Shown in pieces: positions 1-6,600 of a DNA stretch of 12,516 bases. Numbering within the stretch: position 1 is the stretch's first letter; each line of letters begins with the position of its first letter. The notes under the pieces are model-generated. The model was not told the DNA's origin. It saw nothing but the letters and a program-made list of their open reading frames with translations, and ran no database searches. The position numbers and the translations under genes were made by a program. The DNA is from Alphaproteobacteria bacterium. GTDB taxonomy: Bacteria > Pseudomonadota > Alphaproteobacteria > UBA6615. The stretch is from the NCBI GenBank assembly GCA_017643325.1, contig JAEPNS010000067.1:1-12516 (forward strand), given 5' to 3'.

Positions 1-606
1 GCCCGCCGAGTGCCCGAAGGCATCGACGGCCGTTACGCCGGTCACGATATCGTCGCCCGGCTTGACGAAGCGCGACTGGTCGGCGAGCGGCTCGCAGATT
101 TTCTTGAACATTTCCAGCGTCGGCGGACGGTGCGCGGGAATGTTCTCTCCCTTGCGCCAGTAATCGAATTCCGCTTCGCCAAACACGATTTCCGCATTGG
201 GAAAGGTCAGGCTGTCACCGGATGTCAGGTTTGCGATGTGATCGGGATGGCAGTGCGTCACCACGACGACATCGACGTCCGAAAGTTCGTATCCGGCGCC
301 GGCGAGGCGGGCATTGTAGTGGCCGGCATTCGGCTGCGGAGACTTGTCTCCGAATCCGGGATCAAACGCGATCAGCTTGCCGTTCGCCTCGACCAGCGTC
401 GGCACGAACTGGTGTTCGAACTGCGGAAAGGGAATCCGGTGAAGATCGGCGACCGCCTTGATATCGTCGGGATCGGCATTCGTTCCCGTGACCGGGGCCA
501 GATCGTCGCGATGCAGAAATCCTTCAAGGATATTCGTGACGACGAAATCCCCGAGGTTGAACTGGTAGACCGTGGGACGGGTCATGCTGGGTGTGTTGGA
601 AACCAC
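1..606 (-). CDS. MBL-fold metallo-hydrolase, 3'-truncated by window edge
   Basis: This is a Zn-dependent hydrolase of the metallo-beta-lactamase superfamily; the substrate cannot be told. The first 202 residues are visible. The metal-binding motif THCHPDH lies at about residues 117-123 (H118, H120, D122, H123). The strand ahead of it ends in a run of valines, as is usual for the fold. A further ligand motif, GHSAG (H199), sits at the very edge, so the bridging Asp and last His are outside the window. The GTG start at 606 is chosen because GGAGGAGG (614-621) lies 7 nt upstream; the in-frame ATG at 585 has no comparable site. There is no signal peptide, so it is probably cytoplasmic. The long plus-strand reading frame over the same DNA is a shadow. 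The family assignment is firm. Lactonase-like or other hydrolase activity would be a guess. Confidence 0.9.
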   Translation of the reverse strand, partial: MVSNTPSMTRPTVYQFNLGDFVVTNILEGFLHRDDLAPVTGTNADPDDIKAVADLHRIPFPQFEHQFVPTLVEANGKLIAFDPGFGDKSPQPNAGHYNARLAGAGYELSDVDVVVVTHCHPDHIANLTSGDSLTFPNAEIVFGEAEFDYWRKGENIPAHRPPTLEMFKKICEPLADQSRFVKPGDDIVTGVTAVDAFGHSAG

Positions 607-613
607 CTTGAAT

Positions 614-621
614 CCTCCTCC
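614..621 (-). promoter_or_regulatory. Strong Shine-Dalgarno deciding a GTG start
   Basis: The minus strand reads GGAGGAGG, 7 nt before the GTG at 606. It fixes the start of the MBL hydrolase. Part of it (617-621) is complementary to CCTCC at 635-631 in the same leader, so it could be partly masked in the mRNA. Confidence 0.75.
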
Positions 622-637
622 GAAACGTTAGGAGGGC

Positions 638-646
638 TGTATAGCA
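638..646 (-). promoter_or_regulatory. Extended -10 promoter of the MBL hydrolase
   Basis: The minus strand reads TGC-TATACA, an extended -10 element. A weak -35-like TTAATC lies 17 nt further upstream. A transcript would begin near 631-632, about 25 nt before the GTG. It lies just beyond the putative terminator of the preceding gene, which fits an independent transcription unit. The call rests on motif match only. Confidence 0.4.
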
Positions 647-660
647 CTGCCGTATGCCGG

Positions 661-702
661 GATTAAAGCGACGGGCGCGCCGATCGAAGCCGACGCGCCC
701 GT
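661..702 (-). terminator. Hairpin after the peptidoglycan-binding protein gene
   Basis: A perfect 9-bp inverted repeat, ACGGGCGCG (671-679) and CGCGCCCGT (694-702), has a 14-nt loop and begins 22 nt past the stop at 725. Outer AGCG/CGCT can extend the stem across a small bulge. On the minus strand it is followed by CGCTTTAATC, only a short T run, so it may be a weak intrinsic terminator. Confidence 0.5.
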
Positions 703-724
703 ACCGCTGCCTGTAGTTTCGAAC

Positions 725-2374
725 CTAGCGCGCAGCACTCGCCACGGTGACCGAGTCGACTTTCCAGGAGCCGCCGAGATTAACGACGGAAAATCCGTCA
801 TTCGCGCCCGAGAATGACTGGTCACGCACCTGGATCTGCGTGGTGCCGTTGACGGAGACGGTCATCATCCCCGCACTGTCACGGGTCCAGACAATGTCAT
901 GCCAGTTGCCGTCGGCGAGGTTGACCTGCGATTGCGCGCTGGCGACGGTGCGCGTGCCATTGTCGGTAATAGCGACCAGGGCCAGGGGGCGCGGACGCTC
1001 CGTATCGTAGATCAGGCGGTAGCCGTGCGAGACATTCGTTCCGCGATAGGGCCCGATCCCGAAACGAGCTGCGCCGAGTGGCGAACCCGATACCTTGGCC
1101 TCGATCTGGAACGAATCCCCGAAGTCCGTGGACTGGGCGATTGCCGCGCCTGATCCCTGCCCGACCCGTACACCCAGCACCTGGCCGAGGACGCCCTGCA
1201 GGACCGATTTCCCCAGTTCCTCGCCGCTTTCGGGCGCGCGCACGTCGACACGGCTCGTCAGGACGCCGTCCTGGACCGCAAACTGGTCCGCGACGACCTG
1301 CCAGCGGGGGTTGGACTGGAAGTTGCCGTCACTGAAATCGTCGCTCATGCGGATTGCGTAGCCCGAGCGCGGTGTGCGTGCACCGGCTGTCGTTGTCGTC
1401 TCGGCCTCGGCATCGAGGCTTGCGAGCAGCCGGCGGTTGACCGTCCCGGTCACATTCAGGTTTGACGCGGCCTGGTAGTCTCGAATTGCCTTGCGCGTGG
1501 ACGGCCCCATGACGCCGTCGGCAGGCCCGGCGTCGTATCCGAGCCTGTTCAGCCTTTGCTGGACGATGCGGATGTCCTCGGTCGTGGCCTCGTAACTGTC
1601 CTCAAGCCCGACCTGGAGTGCGTTGGCGAGTTCCACACTGGCTTCGCCCGTCACCTCCCGGCCGCTGTCACGCTGATAGGCCCGGATCGCAGCTGTCGTC
1701 TGCTCGTCCATCTCCCCGTCAATGCGGTCGACACGATACCCGCGGGCCTGCAGGCCTTCCTCGATGTCGGCGATCGTTTGGCGTGTCACGGCGCGGTCGT
1801 TCCGGTCCTCGTCCCGCCGTTCCGCACGACGCTCCGCGCGGCGCTCGCGCAGGGTGTTCTGCACGTGCGCCTGCAGGTACTCGCCCGGAGTGCCGGTGAC
1901 GAAAAGGTCATGATCGCGCTGGTAGGCCCTGATCGCGGCCTGGGTCTGCGAATCCAGTCTGCCATTGACTTCAACATTGTATCCGAGCCGCTCGAGGCGC
2001 TTCTGCAACCGCTCGATCTCGGGATCTTCTGGCGACCGCCCCGGGCCTCTCGCATCCTTGTTGCCCTGGATATGGTCGTTCAGCTCGACGCTTGACCGCC
2101 CCGTCACAGCCAGCCCGTTGTCGCGCTGATAGGCAATGATCGCGCTGCGCGTCTTCGCTCCCATAAGCCCGTCCTCCGGCCCGGCGTCGTAGCCGCGCTG
2201 GTTGAGCCATTGCTGTGTCGTGAGCACCATACGGCTGTATGCCACCGTTCGTATCTGCCGTTCCGGCTCGGCGACATTGGCGATGTGGAGTGAAATCGGC
2301 GCCGCCCCGGCCGTGACCGGCCAGACAAGCGAGCCCAAAACGAGCGGCAAGGCTGCGTGGATAGACGTTTTCAT
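725..2374 (-). CDS. Secreted protein with four peptidoglycan-binding repeats and a lectin-like C-terminal domain
   Basis: The product is 549 aa and exported. An N-terminal signal peptide (basic MKTSIHAA, hydrophobic core to about residue 20, cleavage near AGAA) is followed by four PG_binding_1-type repeats at about 46-102, 118-172, 198-254 and 265-321. Each carries the pattern L-x-x-x-GY ... DG-x-x-x-x-x-T-x-x-AI-x-x-YQ ... VTG. A very charged Arg/Glu/Asp linker (about 176-196) separates repeats 2 and 3, and a Thr-rich linker (325-330) follows repeat 4. Residues 340-545 form a beta-rich domain with concanavalin/LamG-like features (DDFSDG near the start, GYRLIYD, NWHDIVWTRD, VSVNG), suggesting carbohydrate binding. 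No hydrolase catalytic motif is visible. It probably binds the cell wall or envelope; its role is inferred. The ATG at 2374 is preferred over a TTG at 2392 because GGGGGAG lies just before it and the signal peptide then begins properly. Confidence 0.85.
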   Translation of the reverse strand: MKTSIHAALPLVLGSLVWPVTAGAAPISLHIANVAEPERQIRTVAYSRMVLTTQQWLNQRGYDAGPEDGLMGAKTRSAIIAYQRDNGLAVTGRSSVELNDHIQGNKDARGPGRSPEDPEIERLQKRLERLGYNVEVNGRLDSQTQAAIRAYQRDHDLFVTGTPGEYLQAHVQNTLRERRAERRAERRDEDRNDRAVTRQTIADIEEGLQARGYRVDRIDGEMDEQTTAAIRAYQRDSGREVTGEASVELANALQVGLEDSYEATTEDIRIVQQRLNRLGYDAGPADGVMGPSTRKAIRDYQAASNLNVTGTVNRRLLASLDAEAETTTTAGARTPRSGYAIRMSDDFSDGNFQSNPRWQVVADQFAVQDGVLTSRVDVRAPESGEELGKSVLQGVLGQVLGVRVGQGSGAAIAQSTDFGDSFQIEAKVSGSPLGAARFGIGPYRGTNVSHGYRLIYDTERPRPLALVAITDNGTRTVASAQSQVNLADGNWHDIVWTRDSAGMMTVSVNGTTQIQVRDQSFSGANDGFSVVNLGGSWKVDSVTVASAAR

Positions 2375-2402
2375 CGCTCTCCCCCGAGGCAATCGGATTT
2401 GG

Positions 2403-2432
2403 TGCGCAATACGCGCAGTCGTTCAGAGAACG
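2403..2432. repeat. Two small dyads between divergent genes
   Basis: TGCGC-AATAC-GCGCA (2403-2417) and CGTTC-AGA-GAACG (2420-2432) are perfect 5-bp inverted repeats placed back to back. They lie in the 135-bp gap between the peptidoglycan-binding protein gene (minus) and the TauD-type gene (plus), about 30-60 bp upstream of the minus-strand start and upstream of the plus-strand -10. They could be operator half-sites, but short dyads occur by chance in GC-rich DNA. Confidence 0.25.
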
Positions 2433-2464
2433 TTTTTCGACACCGTCGGTTCCGCGATGGGTTC

Positions 2465-2473
2465 TGATATACT
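2465..2473 (+). promoter_or_regulatory. Extended -10 promoter of the TauD-type dioxygenase
   Basis: TGA-TATACT is a five-of-six match to the -10 consensus, with the TG extension. Only a weak -35 (TCGGTT, 2446-2451, 16-nt spacer) is present, as is normal for extended -10 promoters. Transcription would start near 2480, giving a leader of about 30 nt. Confidence 0.5.
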
Positions 2474-2498
2474 GGGTGCGAAAATCACTTCGCTTGGC

Positions 2499-2503
2499 GG
2501 GAG
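2499..2503 (+). promoter_or_regulatory. Shine-Dalgarno favouring the second of two ATGs
   Basis: GGGAG at 2499-2503 directly abuts the ATG at 2504 but is 6 nt from the in-frame ATG at 2510, so translation most likely starts at 2510. Confidence 0.6.
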
Positions 2504-2509
2504 ATGGCC

Positions 2510-3385
2510 ATGCACGGCGGTATCGAGTTCGAAGTAAATGCCACCGGTCACGGCATCGGCGCCGAGATCAGCGGGATCGACCTCTCGGAACCGCTCGGTG
2601 AGGAGGCATTCGACAGAATTCACGCCGCGTGGCTCGAGCATCTGGTCCTCATATTCCGGGACCAGCGGCTTTCGGACGCCGACCTGAAGGCGTTCAGCCG
2701 GCGGTTTGGCGAACTCGACCAGGTGCCCGGCTGGGAGCCCTTCGCACCGGCCGGCCATCCGGAAATCCTCGTCGTGTCCAATGTGACCGAGGACGGCACG
2801 CCCATCGGGGTCCTCGGTGACGGGGAGGCGGCATGGCATACCGACATGGCGTATATCGAACTGCCGCCCGCCGCGAGCCTGCTCTACGCGCTCGAGATTC
2901 CCGACAGCGGGGGCGAGACGAGCTTCATGAACATGTACGCCGCGCTCGACTCCCTCCCGGACGAACTCCGCGAGGCCGTGCGCGGCAAACAACTGAACCA
3001 CGATGCAAGCCACGACAGCGGCGGCAACCTGCGGCCGAACCACCGGCCGTTCGCCGATGTCACAAGCGCGCCGGGTGTGCGCCATCCGCTCGTCAGGACC
3101 CACCCGCAAACCGGCCGCCCCGCGCTGTTTCTCGGGCGCCGGCTACATGCCTGGGTGGTCGGGGAGCGCCTGTCCGACAGTGAGAGCCTGCTCGACCGTC
3201 TCTGGGAGCACTGCGAACAGGGCGATTTCGTATACCGTCACCGGTGGCGACCGGGCGACCTCCTGATGTGGGACAATCGCGTGACGATGCACCGGCGTGA
3301 TCCGTTCGACGGCGGACAACGGCGCGTCATGCACCGGACCCAGTTGCGGGGCCGCGAGCCCGTGGTGGCCGCGGCCGAAGTCTAG
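2510..3385 (+). CDS. TauD/TfdA-family 2-oxoglutarate/Fe(II) dioxygenase
   Basis: This is a 291-aa cytoplasmic oxygenase that couples 2-oxoglutarate decarboxylation to hydroxylation of an unknown substrate, typically releasing sulfite, an alkanoate side chain or similar in this family. The Fe-binding triad is complete: H110-x-D112 in WHTDMAY, and distal H261 in the MWDNRVTMH block. The 2-oxoglutarate-binding Arg is R276 in VMHR, 15 residues after the distal His, the same spacing as in E. coli TauD as remembered. The N-terminal GAEISGIDL block is also typical, and the length matches the family. It has its own promoter and is transcribed away from the peptidoglycan-binding protein. It converges on a BASS-type transporter whose stop codon it overlaps. 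No sulfonate transporter genes are nearby, so calling it taurine dioxygenase is not justified. Confidence 0.93.
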   Translation: MHGGIEFEVNATGHGIGAEISGIDLSEPLGEEAFDRIHAAWLEHLVLIFRDQRLSDADLKAFSRRFGELDQVPGWEPFAPAGHPEILVVSNVTEDGTPIGVLGDGEAAWHTDMAYIELPPAASLLYALEIPDSGGETSFMNMYAALDSLPDELREAVRGKQLNHDASHDSGGNLRPNHRPFADVTSAPGVRHPLVRTHPQTGRPALFLGRRLHAWVVGERLSDSESLLDRLWEHCEQGDFVYRHRWRPGDLLMWDNRVTMHRRDPFDGGQRRVMHRTQLRGREPVVAAAEV

Positions 3386-4236
3386 TTGCGGTGCCCGCGG
3401 CGCAGGAAGGCGATGAAAACCAGCGCCGTCGCAAACATGATCAGGCTGTATGTCGCCGCAGGAACCGCCGCAAGCCCGCCACCGAACAGCAGTGCCGCGA
3501 CGGCGATCGCCAGGGTCCCGTTCTGAAGCCCGCACTCGATGGAAATGGCGATCCGCTGCCGCCGTCCTGACGCAAAAAGCCGCGCGAGTGCGTAGGCGAG
3601 AACCATCATCGCGACGTTCAGCGCCAGCGTGACAAGGCCGGCCTGGGCGAAATAGTTGGCGATGTTGTTCCGCTCCTGGAAAATCGCGCCGGCGAGCACG
3701 AGGACGAACAGGACCGCCGAGATCTGGCGTGCGGCCGGTTCCAGCCGGATCGCGAAGCCCTCCGCGAACCGGCGTACCAGCAGTCCGAGGATGACCGGTA
3801 CCGTGACGATCAGGAACACGCTGATCGCCGTGCTCGTCACCGAAACATCTCCCGCATCACCGCCGATCAGCTGCGCGTATGCAACGACAACGACGAGGGG
3901 GATCGTGACCACGCTCAGCAGGCTGATGACGGCCGTGAGCGAGATCGAGAGCGCGACATCGCCGCGCGCGAACGCCGTCAAGATATTGGACGTGACGCCG
4001 CCGGGCGCCGCGGCGATGATCATGACCCCCAGCGCGAGTTCCGGGGGCAAGGTCCAGACGGAGACAAGCGCAAAGGCCACGAGCGGCAAGAGCACGATCT
4101 GGGACAAAGCGCCGACCAGGAAATCCTTCGGCTGCCGCGCCACGCGCGCGAAATCGTCCAGAGTGAGCCCGAGCCCGAGCGCGAACATGATGAACGCGAG
4201 CGCAAGCGGCAGGACGACATCGACGACAATGCCCAT
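3382..4236 (-). CDS. Bile acid:sodium symporter (BASS/SBF) family transporter
   Basis: This 284-aa integral membrane protein has about nine hydrophobic segments (roughly 5-23, 38-60, 66-88, 95-120, 135-157, 173-187, 200-222, 229-251, 256-277). Two signatures identify the family: APGGVTSN at 77-84, and IECGLQNG at 233-240, whose E234, Q238 and N239 match the sodium-site residues of BASS proteins. Bacterial members carry organic anions such as pantoate, pyruvate-like acids or sterol acids; the substrate here is unknown. The ATG at 4236 is preceded by GGGGG. Its TAG stop shares the CTAG at 3382-3385 with the stop of the convergent dioxygenase gene, so no terminator can lie between the two. Function is known only at family level. 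Confidence 0.92.
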   Translation of the reverse strand: MGIVVDVVLPLALAFIMFALGLGLTLDDFARVARQPKDFLVGALSQIVLLPLVAFALVSVWTLPPELALGVMIIAAAPGGVTSNILTAFARGDVALSISLTAVISLLSVVTIPLVVVVAYAQLIGGDAGDVSVTSTAISVFLIVTVPVILGLLVRRFAEGFAIRLEPAARQISAVLFVLVLAGAIFQERNNIANYFAQAGLVTLALNVAMMVLAYALARLFASGRRQRIAISIECGLQNGTLAIAVAALLFGGGLAAVPAATYSLIMFATALVFIAFLRRGHRN

Positions 4237-4291
4237 GGGGCCCCCAATTCCAGCTGAGTTCCACTACTGGTTACGAAATTTCTCCGCGCCG

Positions 4292-4302
4292 GGGGAATCC
4301 CC
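4292..4302. repeat. Dyad GGGGA-A-TCCCC
   Basis: A perfect 5-bp inverted repeat with a 1-nt centre lies about 60 bp upstream of the BASS transporter start. It is a candidate operator, seen only as symmetry. Confidence 0.25.
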
Positions 4303-4326
4303 TAATTCAGCCTGACACCGGCAGAG

Positions 4327-4340
4327 GGAAACGGGTTTCC
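4327..4340. repeat. Dyad GGAAAC-GG-GTTTCC
   Basis: A perfect 6-bp inverted repeat with a 2-nt centre lies about 90 bp upstream of the gdhA -35 element. A 14-bp symmetrical site in a promoter region is a reasonable regulator-binding candidate. Confidence 0.35.
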
Positions 4341-4429
4341 GCAACCAGGCCGCCACTATCGGTGTTCCGCAGCGCGACCAGACCAAACAGTCAGGCCCGC
4401 TCGCAACGCTATTGTCTCGGCTTCGGCGT

Positions 4430-4457
4430 TTGGCCGCACCCGTTTGACCGCTATAGT
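4430..4457 (+). promoter_or_regulatory. gdhA: Candidate sigma-70 promoter of gdhA
   Basis: TTGGCC (4430-4435), a 16-nt spacer and TATAGT (4452-4457) make a plausible -35/-10 pair. Transcription would begin near 4464, giving a leader of nearly 70 nt that contains the dyad at 4484-4498. Confidence 0.45.
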
Positions 4458-4483
4458 ACCCACTGCGCTCACGGATTTCGGGG

Positions 4484-4498
4484 CAACGGGACCCGTTG
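4484..4498. repeat. Dyad CAACGGG-A-CCCGTTG in the gdhA leader
   Basis: A perfect 7-bp inverted repeat with a single central base lies 33 bp before the gdhA ATG and downstream of the predicted promoter. As DNA it could bind a dimeric repressor in roadblock position. As RNA it could fold into a 6-bp stem with a 3-nt loop. Confidence 0.4.
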
Positions 4499-4531
4499 AG
4501 GCGCGATCAACGCTTACGATGGGGGCAAATC

Positions 4532-5887
4532 ATGGCGGCGTCAGACCACGTCAATCTCGAACAGTTCATGGAAGGCGTACAGCGCCGGAATCCGGGGGAG
4601 ACGGAATTTCACCAGGCGGTCTACGAAGTCGCCGTCGATATATTCGATTTTATCGCGGACAAGGAGATCTACCACGAGGCGCAAATACTCCGCCGTATGG
4701 CCGAACCGGACCGGGTCATCTCCTTCCGGGTCTGCTGGGAAGACGACAACCACAACATCCGCGTCCAGCGCGGCTATCGCGTGCAGAACAACAACGCGAT
4801 AGGCCCGTACAAGGGCGGTATCCGTTTCCACAAGTCGGTGAACCAGAGCATCCTGAAGTTTCTCGCCTTCGAGCAGACCTTCAAGAACAGCCTGACCGGC
4901 CTGCCGATGGGCGGCGGCAAGGGCGGGTCGGACTTCAACCCGAAAGGCAAGTCCGACGCCGAGGTGATGCGCTTCTGCCAGTCATTCATGACCGAGCTGT
5001 ACCGCCATGTCGGCGAGGACACCGACGTGCCGGCCGGCGATATCGGCGTGGGAGCCCGCGAGATCGGCTACATGTTCGGCCAGTACAAACGCATCACCAA
5101 CGAGTATGTCGGCGTCCTGACGGGCAAGGGCCTCGAGTACGGCGGCAGTCTCGTGCGGACGGAAGCGACCGGCTACGGCGCGGTCTATTTCCTGCAGGAC
5201 ATGCTGTCGGAGGCCGGCGAGGACATGGAGGGCAAGACCGTCCTCGTTTCGGGATCGGGAAACGTCGCGACCCACGCAGCGGAAAAGGCCACGCAGCTCG
5301 GCGCGAAGGTGGTCACGCTCTCTGATTCCGGCGGGTTCGTCCATGACCCCGAAGGCTTTACCCAGGAAAAGATCGACTGGGTGAAGGAGCACAAGAACAA
5401 GCAGCGCGGCCGCATCTCCGACTATGTCGACGAGTTCAAGGGCGCCACGTTCCATGAGGGCGAGCGGCCGTGGGGGGTCGAATGCGACCTCGCCCTGCCC
5501 TGTGCGACCCAGAACGAGATCAGCAAGGAAGAAGCCGAGACGCTGGTGAAAAACGGCCTGAAGGCCATTGCGGAAGGCGCGAACATGCCGACGGTCAACG
5601 AGGGCGTGGAGGTCTTCCGCGAGGCGAAGGTGCTGTTCGGCCCGGCCAAGGCGGCCAACGCCGGCGGCGTAGCGGTCTCCGGGCTCGAGATGAGCCAGAA
5701 CAGCGCGCGCATCTCCTGGTCCGCCGACGAACTCCAGAAGCTCCTGCGGGATATCATGGAGGGTATCCACGGAAGCTGCCTGGAATATGCGAAGGGCACG
5801 GACGGCTACGTCGACTACGCCAAGGGCGCCAACATCGCCGGATTCAAGAAGGTCGCCGACGCGATGCTGGCCTTCGGGGTCGTCTAG
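4532..5887 (+). CDS. gdhA: NADP-type glutamate dehydrogenase (class I, hexameric)
   Basis: The enzyme reversibly makes L-glutamate from 2-oxoglutarate and ammonium, linking carbon and nitrogen metabolism in the cytoplasm. Its 451 aa are normal for the small hexameric class. The substrate domain carries PYKGGIRFH (92-100), the catalytic-Lys motif GLPMGGGKGGSD (K130), and PAGDIGVG with catalytic D170. The Rossmann domain has GSGNVA (241-246), and the second strand ends TLSDSGG, close to the SDSSG of the E. coli NADP enzyme as remembered; this favours NADP over NAD. The start is the ATG at 4532, with GGGGG 6 nt upstream; the in-frame TTG at 4496 lies inside a dyad and lacks a ribosome site. The gene is monocistronic, bounded by a promoter with dyads and by a strong terminator. 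Cofactor preference is inferred. Confidence 0.96.
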   Translation: MAASDHVNLEQFMEGVQRRNPGETEFHQAVYEVAVDIFDFIADKEIYHEAQILRRMAEPDRVISFRVCWEDDNHNIRVQRGYRVQNNNAIGPYKGGIRFHKSVNQSILKFLAFEQTFKNSLTGLPMGGGKGGSDFNPKGKSDAEVMRFCQSFMTELYRHVGEDTDVPAGDIGVGAREIGYMFGQYKRITNEYVGVLTGKGLEYGGSLVRTEATGYGAVYFLQDMLSEAGEDMEGKTVLVSGSGNVATHAAEKATQLGAKVVTLSDSGGFVHDPEGFTQEKIDWVKEHKNKQRGRISDYVDEFKGATFHEGERPWGVECDLALPCATQNEISKEEAETLVKNGLKAIAEGANMPTVNEGVEVFREAKVLFGPAKAANAGGVAVSGLEMSQNSARISWSADELQKLLRDIMEGIHGSCLEYAKGTDGYVDYAKGANIAGFKKVADAMLAFGVV

Positions 5888-5914
5888 CGCACCGGAACCG
5901 GACTGCAGTCCCTG

Positions 5915-5947
5915 CGGAGCGGCTTCCCGGCCGCTCCGTTATTTTTT
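5915..5947 (+). terminator. Intrinsic terminator of gdhA
   Basis: The perfect 9-bp stem CGGAGCGGC / GCCGCTCCG (5915-5923, 5930-5938) has a 6-nt loop and is followed directly by TTATTTTTT. It begins 28 nt after the gdhA stop. No T run follows it on the minus strand, so it acts only rightward. Confidence 0.92.
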
Positions 5948-5979
5948 GCGCCCGTCGCATTGCGGGCGGGCCACAGCGG

Positions 5980-6600
5980 CTAGCCGGAAACAGCCAGGCC
6001 GTAGATCGCCGTGCGTGTCTCCCGAGCGCCCGGCGGCAGTTCCACGGCGAGGTCAGGTTCGGCAGCGGACTCCATCAGCACAAAGTGTGTCGGCGTGCCC
6101 TCCATCGCGAGATAGCGACGCACGCGCGTAATCCCCGCCTGCGCTTCGATCGACGGCAGGAATTCGCCGACAAAACGGATATTGAAGCCCTGGGCCTCGT
6201 CCTCCGGCAGGTCGAACCGGTCGACGCGAATATGCTCGGCCAGCCCCGTCGTCGCGCCGTCGGCGAGTTCCGGCCCCGTCCACGCGAGTGTGTACCGGTC
6301 GGGATTGCGAAACTTCGCGTGATAGGCAGCATCGCGCGGATCACGGTTCCGGCGGAGGGCCTGGTACGCCTCACCATAAAGGTGGCCGAGGCTCTCCATT
6401 TCATAAAGCGTCAGGAACTGCTGTCCATCACCATCGACCCTGTCGTAGCTCGCACAGGCGGTGAACCCGATCGCGCGGCGCGGCGGGAACATGTCCTCCA
6501 CCAGCCAGGGCCTGAAATCCGCCCGGTCTGCCTCGTCGAGGTCGCAGAAGATCGCGAGAAGGCCGGTGCCGCCCGACGGCGTGTCGCGCAGGCCGCTCAA
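5980..6600 (-). CDS. Hypothetical protein with two ferredoxin-like (dimeric alpha/beta-barrel type) halves
   Basis: The 206-aa product is not recognised as a named family. It appears to be an internal duplication. Residues 14-73 and 120-184 can both be read as beta-alpha-beta-beta: a first strand (LLAIFCDL; HIRVDRFDL), a long helix ending near AIGF or AGIT, a strand with a tyrosine (ACASYDRV; VRRYLAME), then a strand ending in an acidic turn (FLTLYEME; HFVLMES). This layout suits a dimeric alpha/beta barrel as in EthD-like or monooxygenase-like proteins; the enzymatic role is unknown. There is no signal peptide or membrane segment. The TTG start at 6600 overlaps the TGA of the preceding dioxygenase gene (TTGA), implying translational coupling. 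No better start exists nearby, since the next Met (residue 37) falls inside the first helix. It probably works with the dioxygenase and hydrolase upstream. Confidence 0.8.
   Translation of the reverse strand: MSGLRDTPSGGTGLLAIFCDLDEADRADFRPWLVEDMFPPRRAIGFTACASYDRVDGDGQQFLTLYEMESLGHLYGEAYQALRRNRDPRDAAYHAKFRNPDRYTLAWTGPELADGATTGLAEHIRVDRFDLPEDEAQGFNIRFVGEFLPSIEAQAGITRVRRYLAMEGTPTHFVLMESAAEPDLAVELPPGARETRTAIYGLAVSG

Larger units (their letters stand above)
4237..4531. other. Divergent intergenic region upstream of gdhA and the BASS transporter
   Basis: This 295-bp stretch has no convincing gene. It holds three short perfect dyads (4292-4302, 4327-4340, 4484-4498) and a plus-strand sigma-70-like promoter (4430-4457). 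No clear minus-strand promoter was found for the transporter. The content suits regulated expression of gdhA. Confidence 0.6.

Noticed and set aside
10..666. 218-aa open frame on the plus strand
   Set aside because: It is antisense to the MBL hydrolase, whose minus-strand frame has THCHPDH, GHSAG and a strong ribosome site; the plus frame has no recognisable motif.
2420..2432. GTTC-N3-GAAC as a LexA (SOS) box
   Set aside because: The alphaproteobacterial box is a direct repeat GTTC-N7-GTTC and the Gram-positive box is GAAC-N4-GTTC; neither the orientation nor the spacing fits.
2510..3385. Naming the first dioxygenase tauD (taurine dioxygenase)
   Set aside because: Only superfamily iron and 2-oxoglutarate residues are certain, and no taurine or sulfonate transport genes flank it.
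4444..4457. TTGACC plus TATAGT as -35/-10 of gdhA
   Set aside because: The two hexamers are only 2 nt apart; TTGGCC at 4430 gives a workable 16-nt spacer.
4982..5770. 262-aa minus-strand frame within gdhA
   Set aside because: It is a shadow of gdhA, which has all glutamate dehydrogenase motifs.
5915..5947. gdhA terminator as bidirectional, also serving the minus-strand gene ending at 5980
   Set aside because: On the minus strand the stem is followed by CAGGGAC with no T run.
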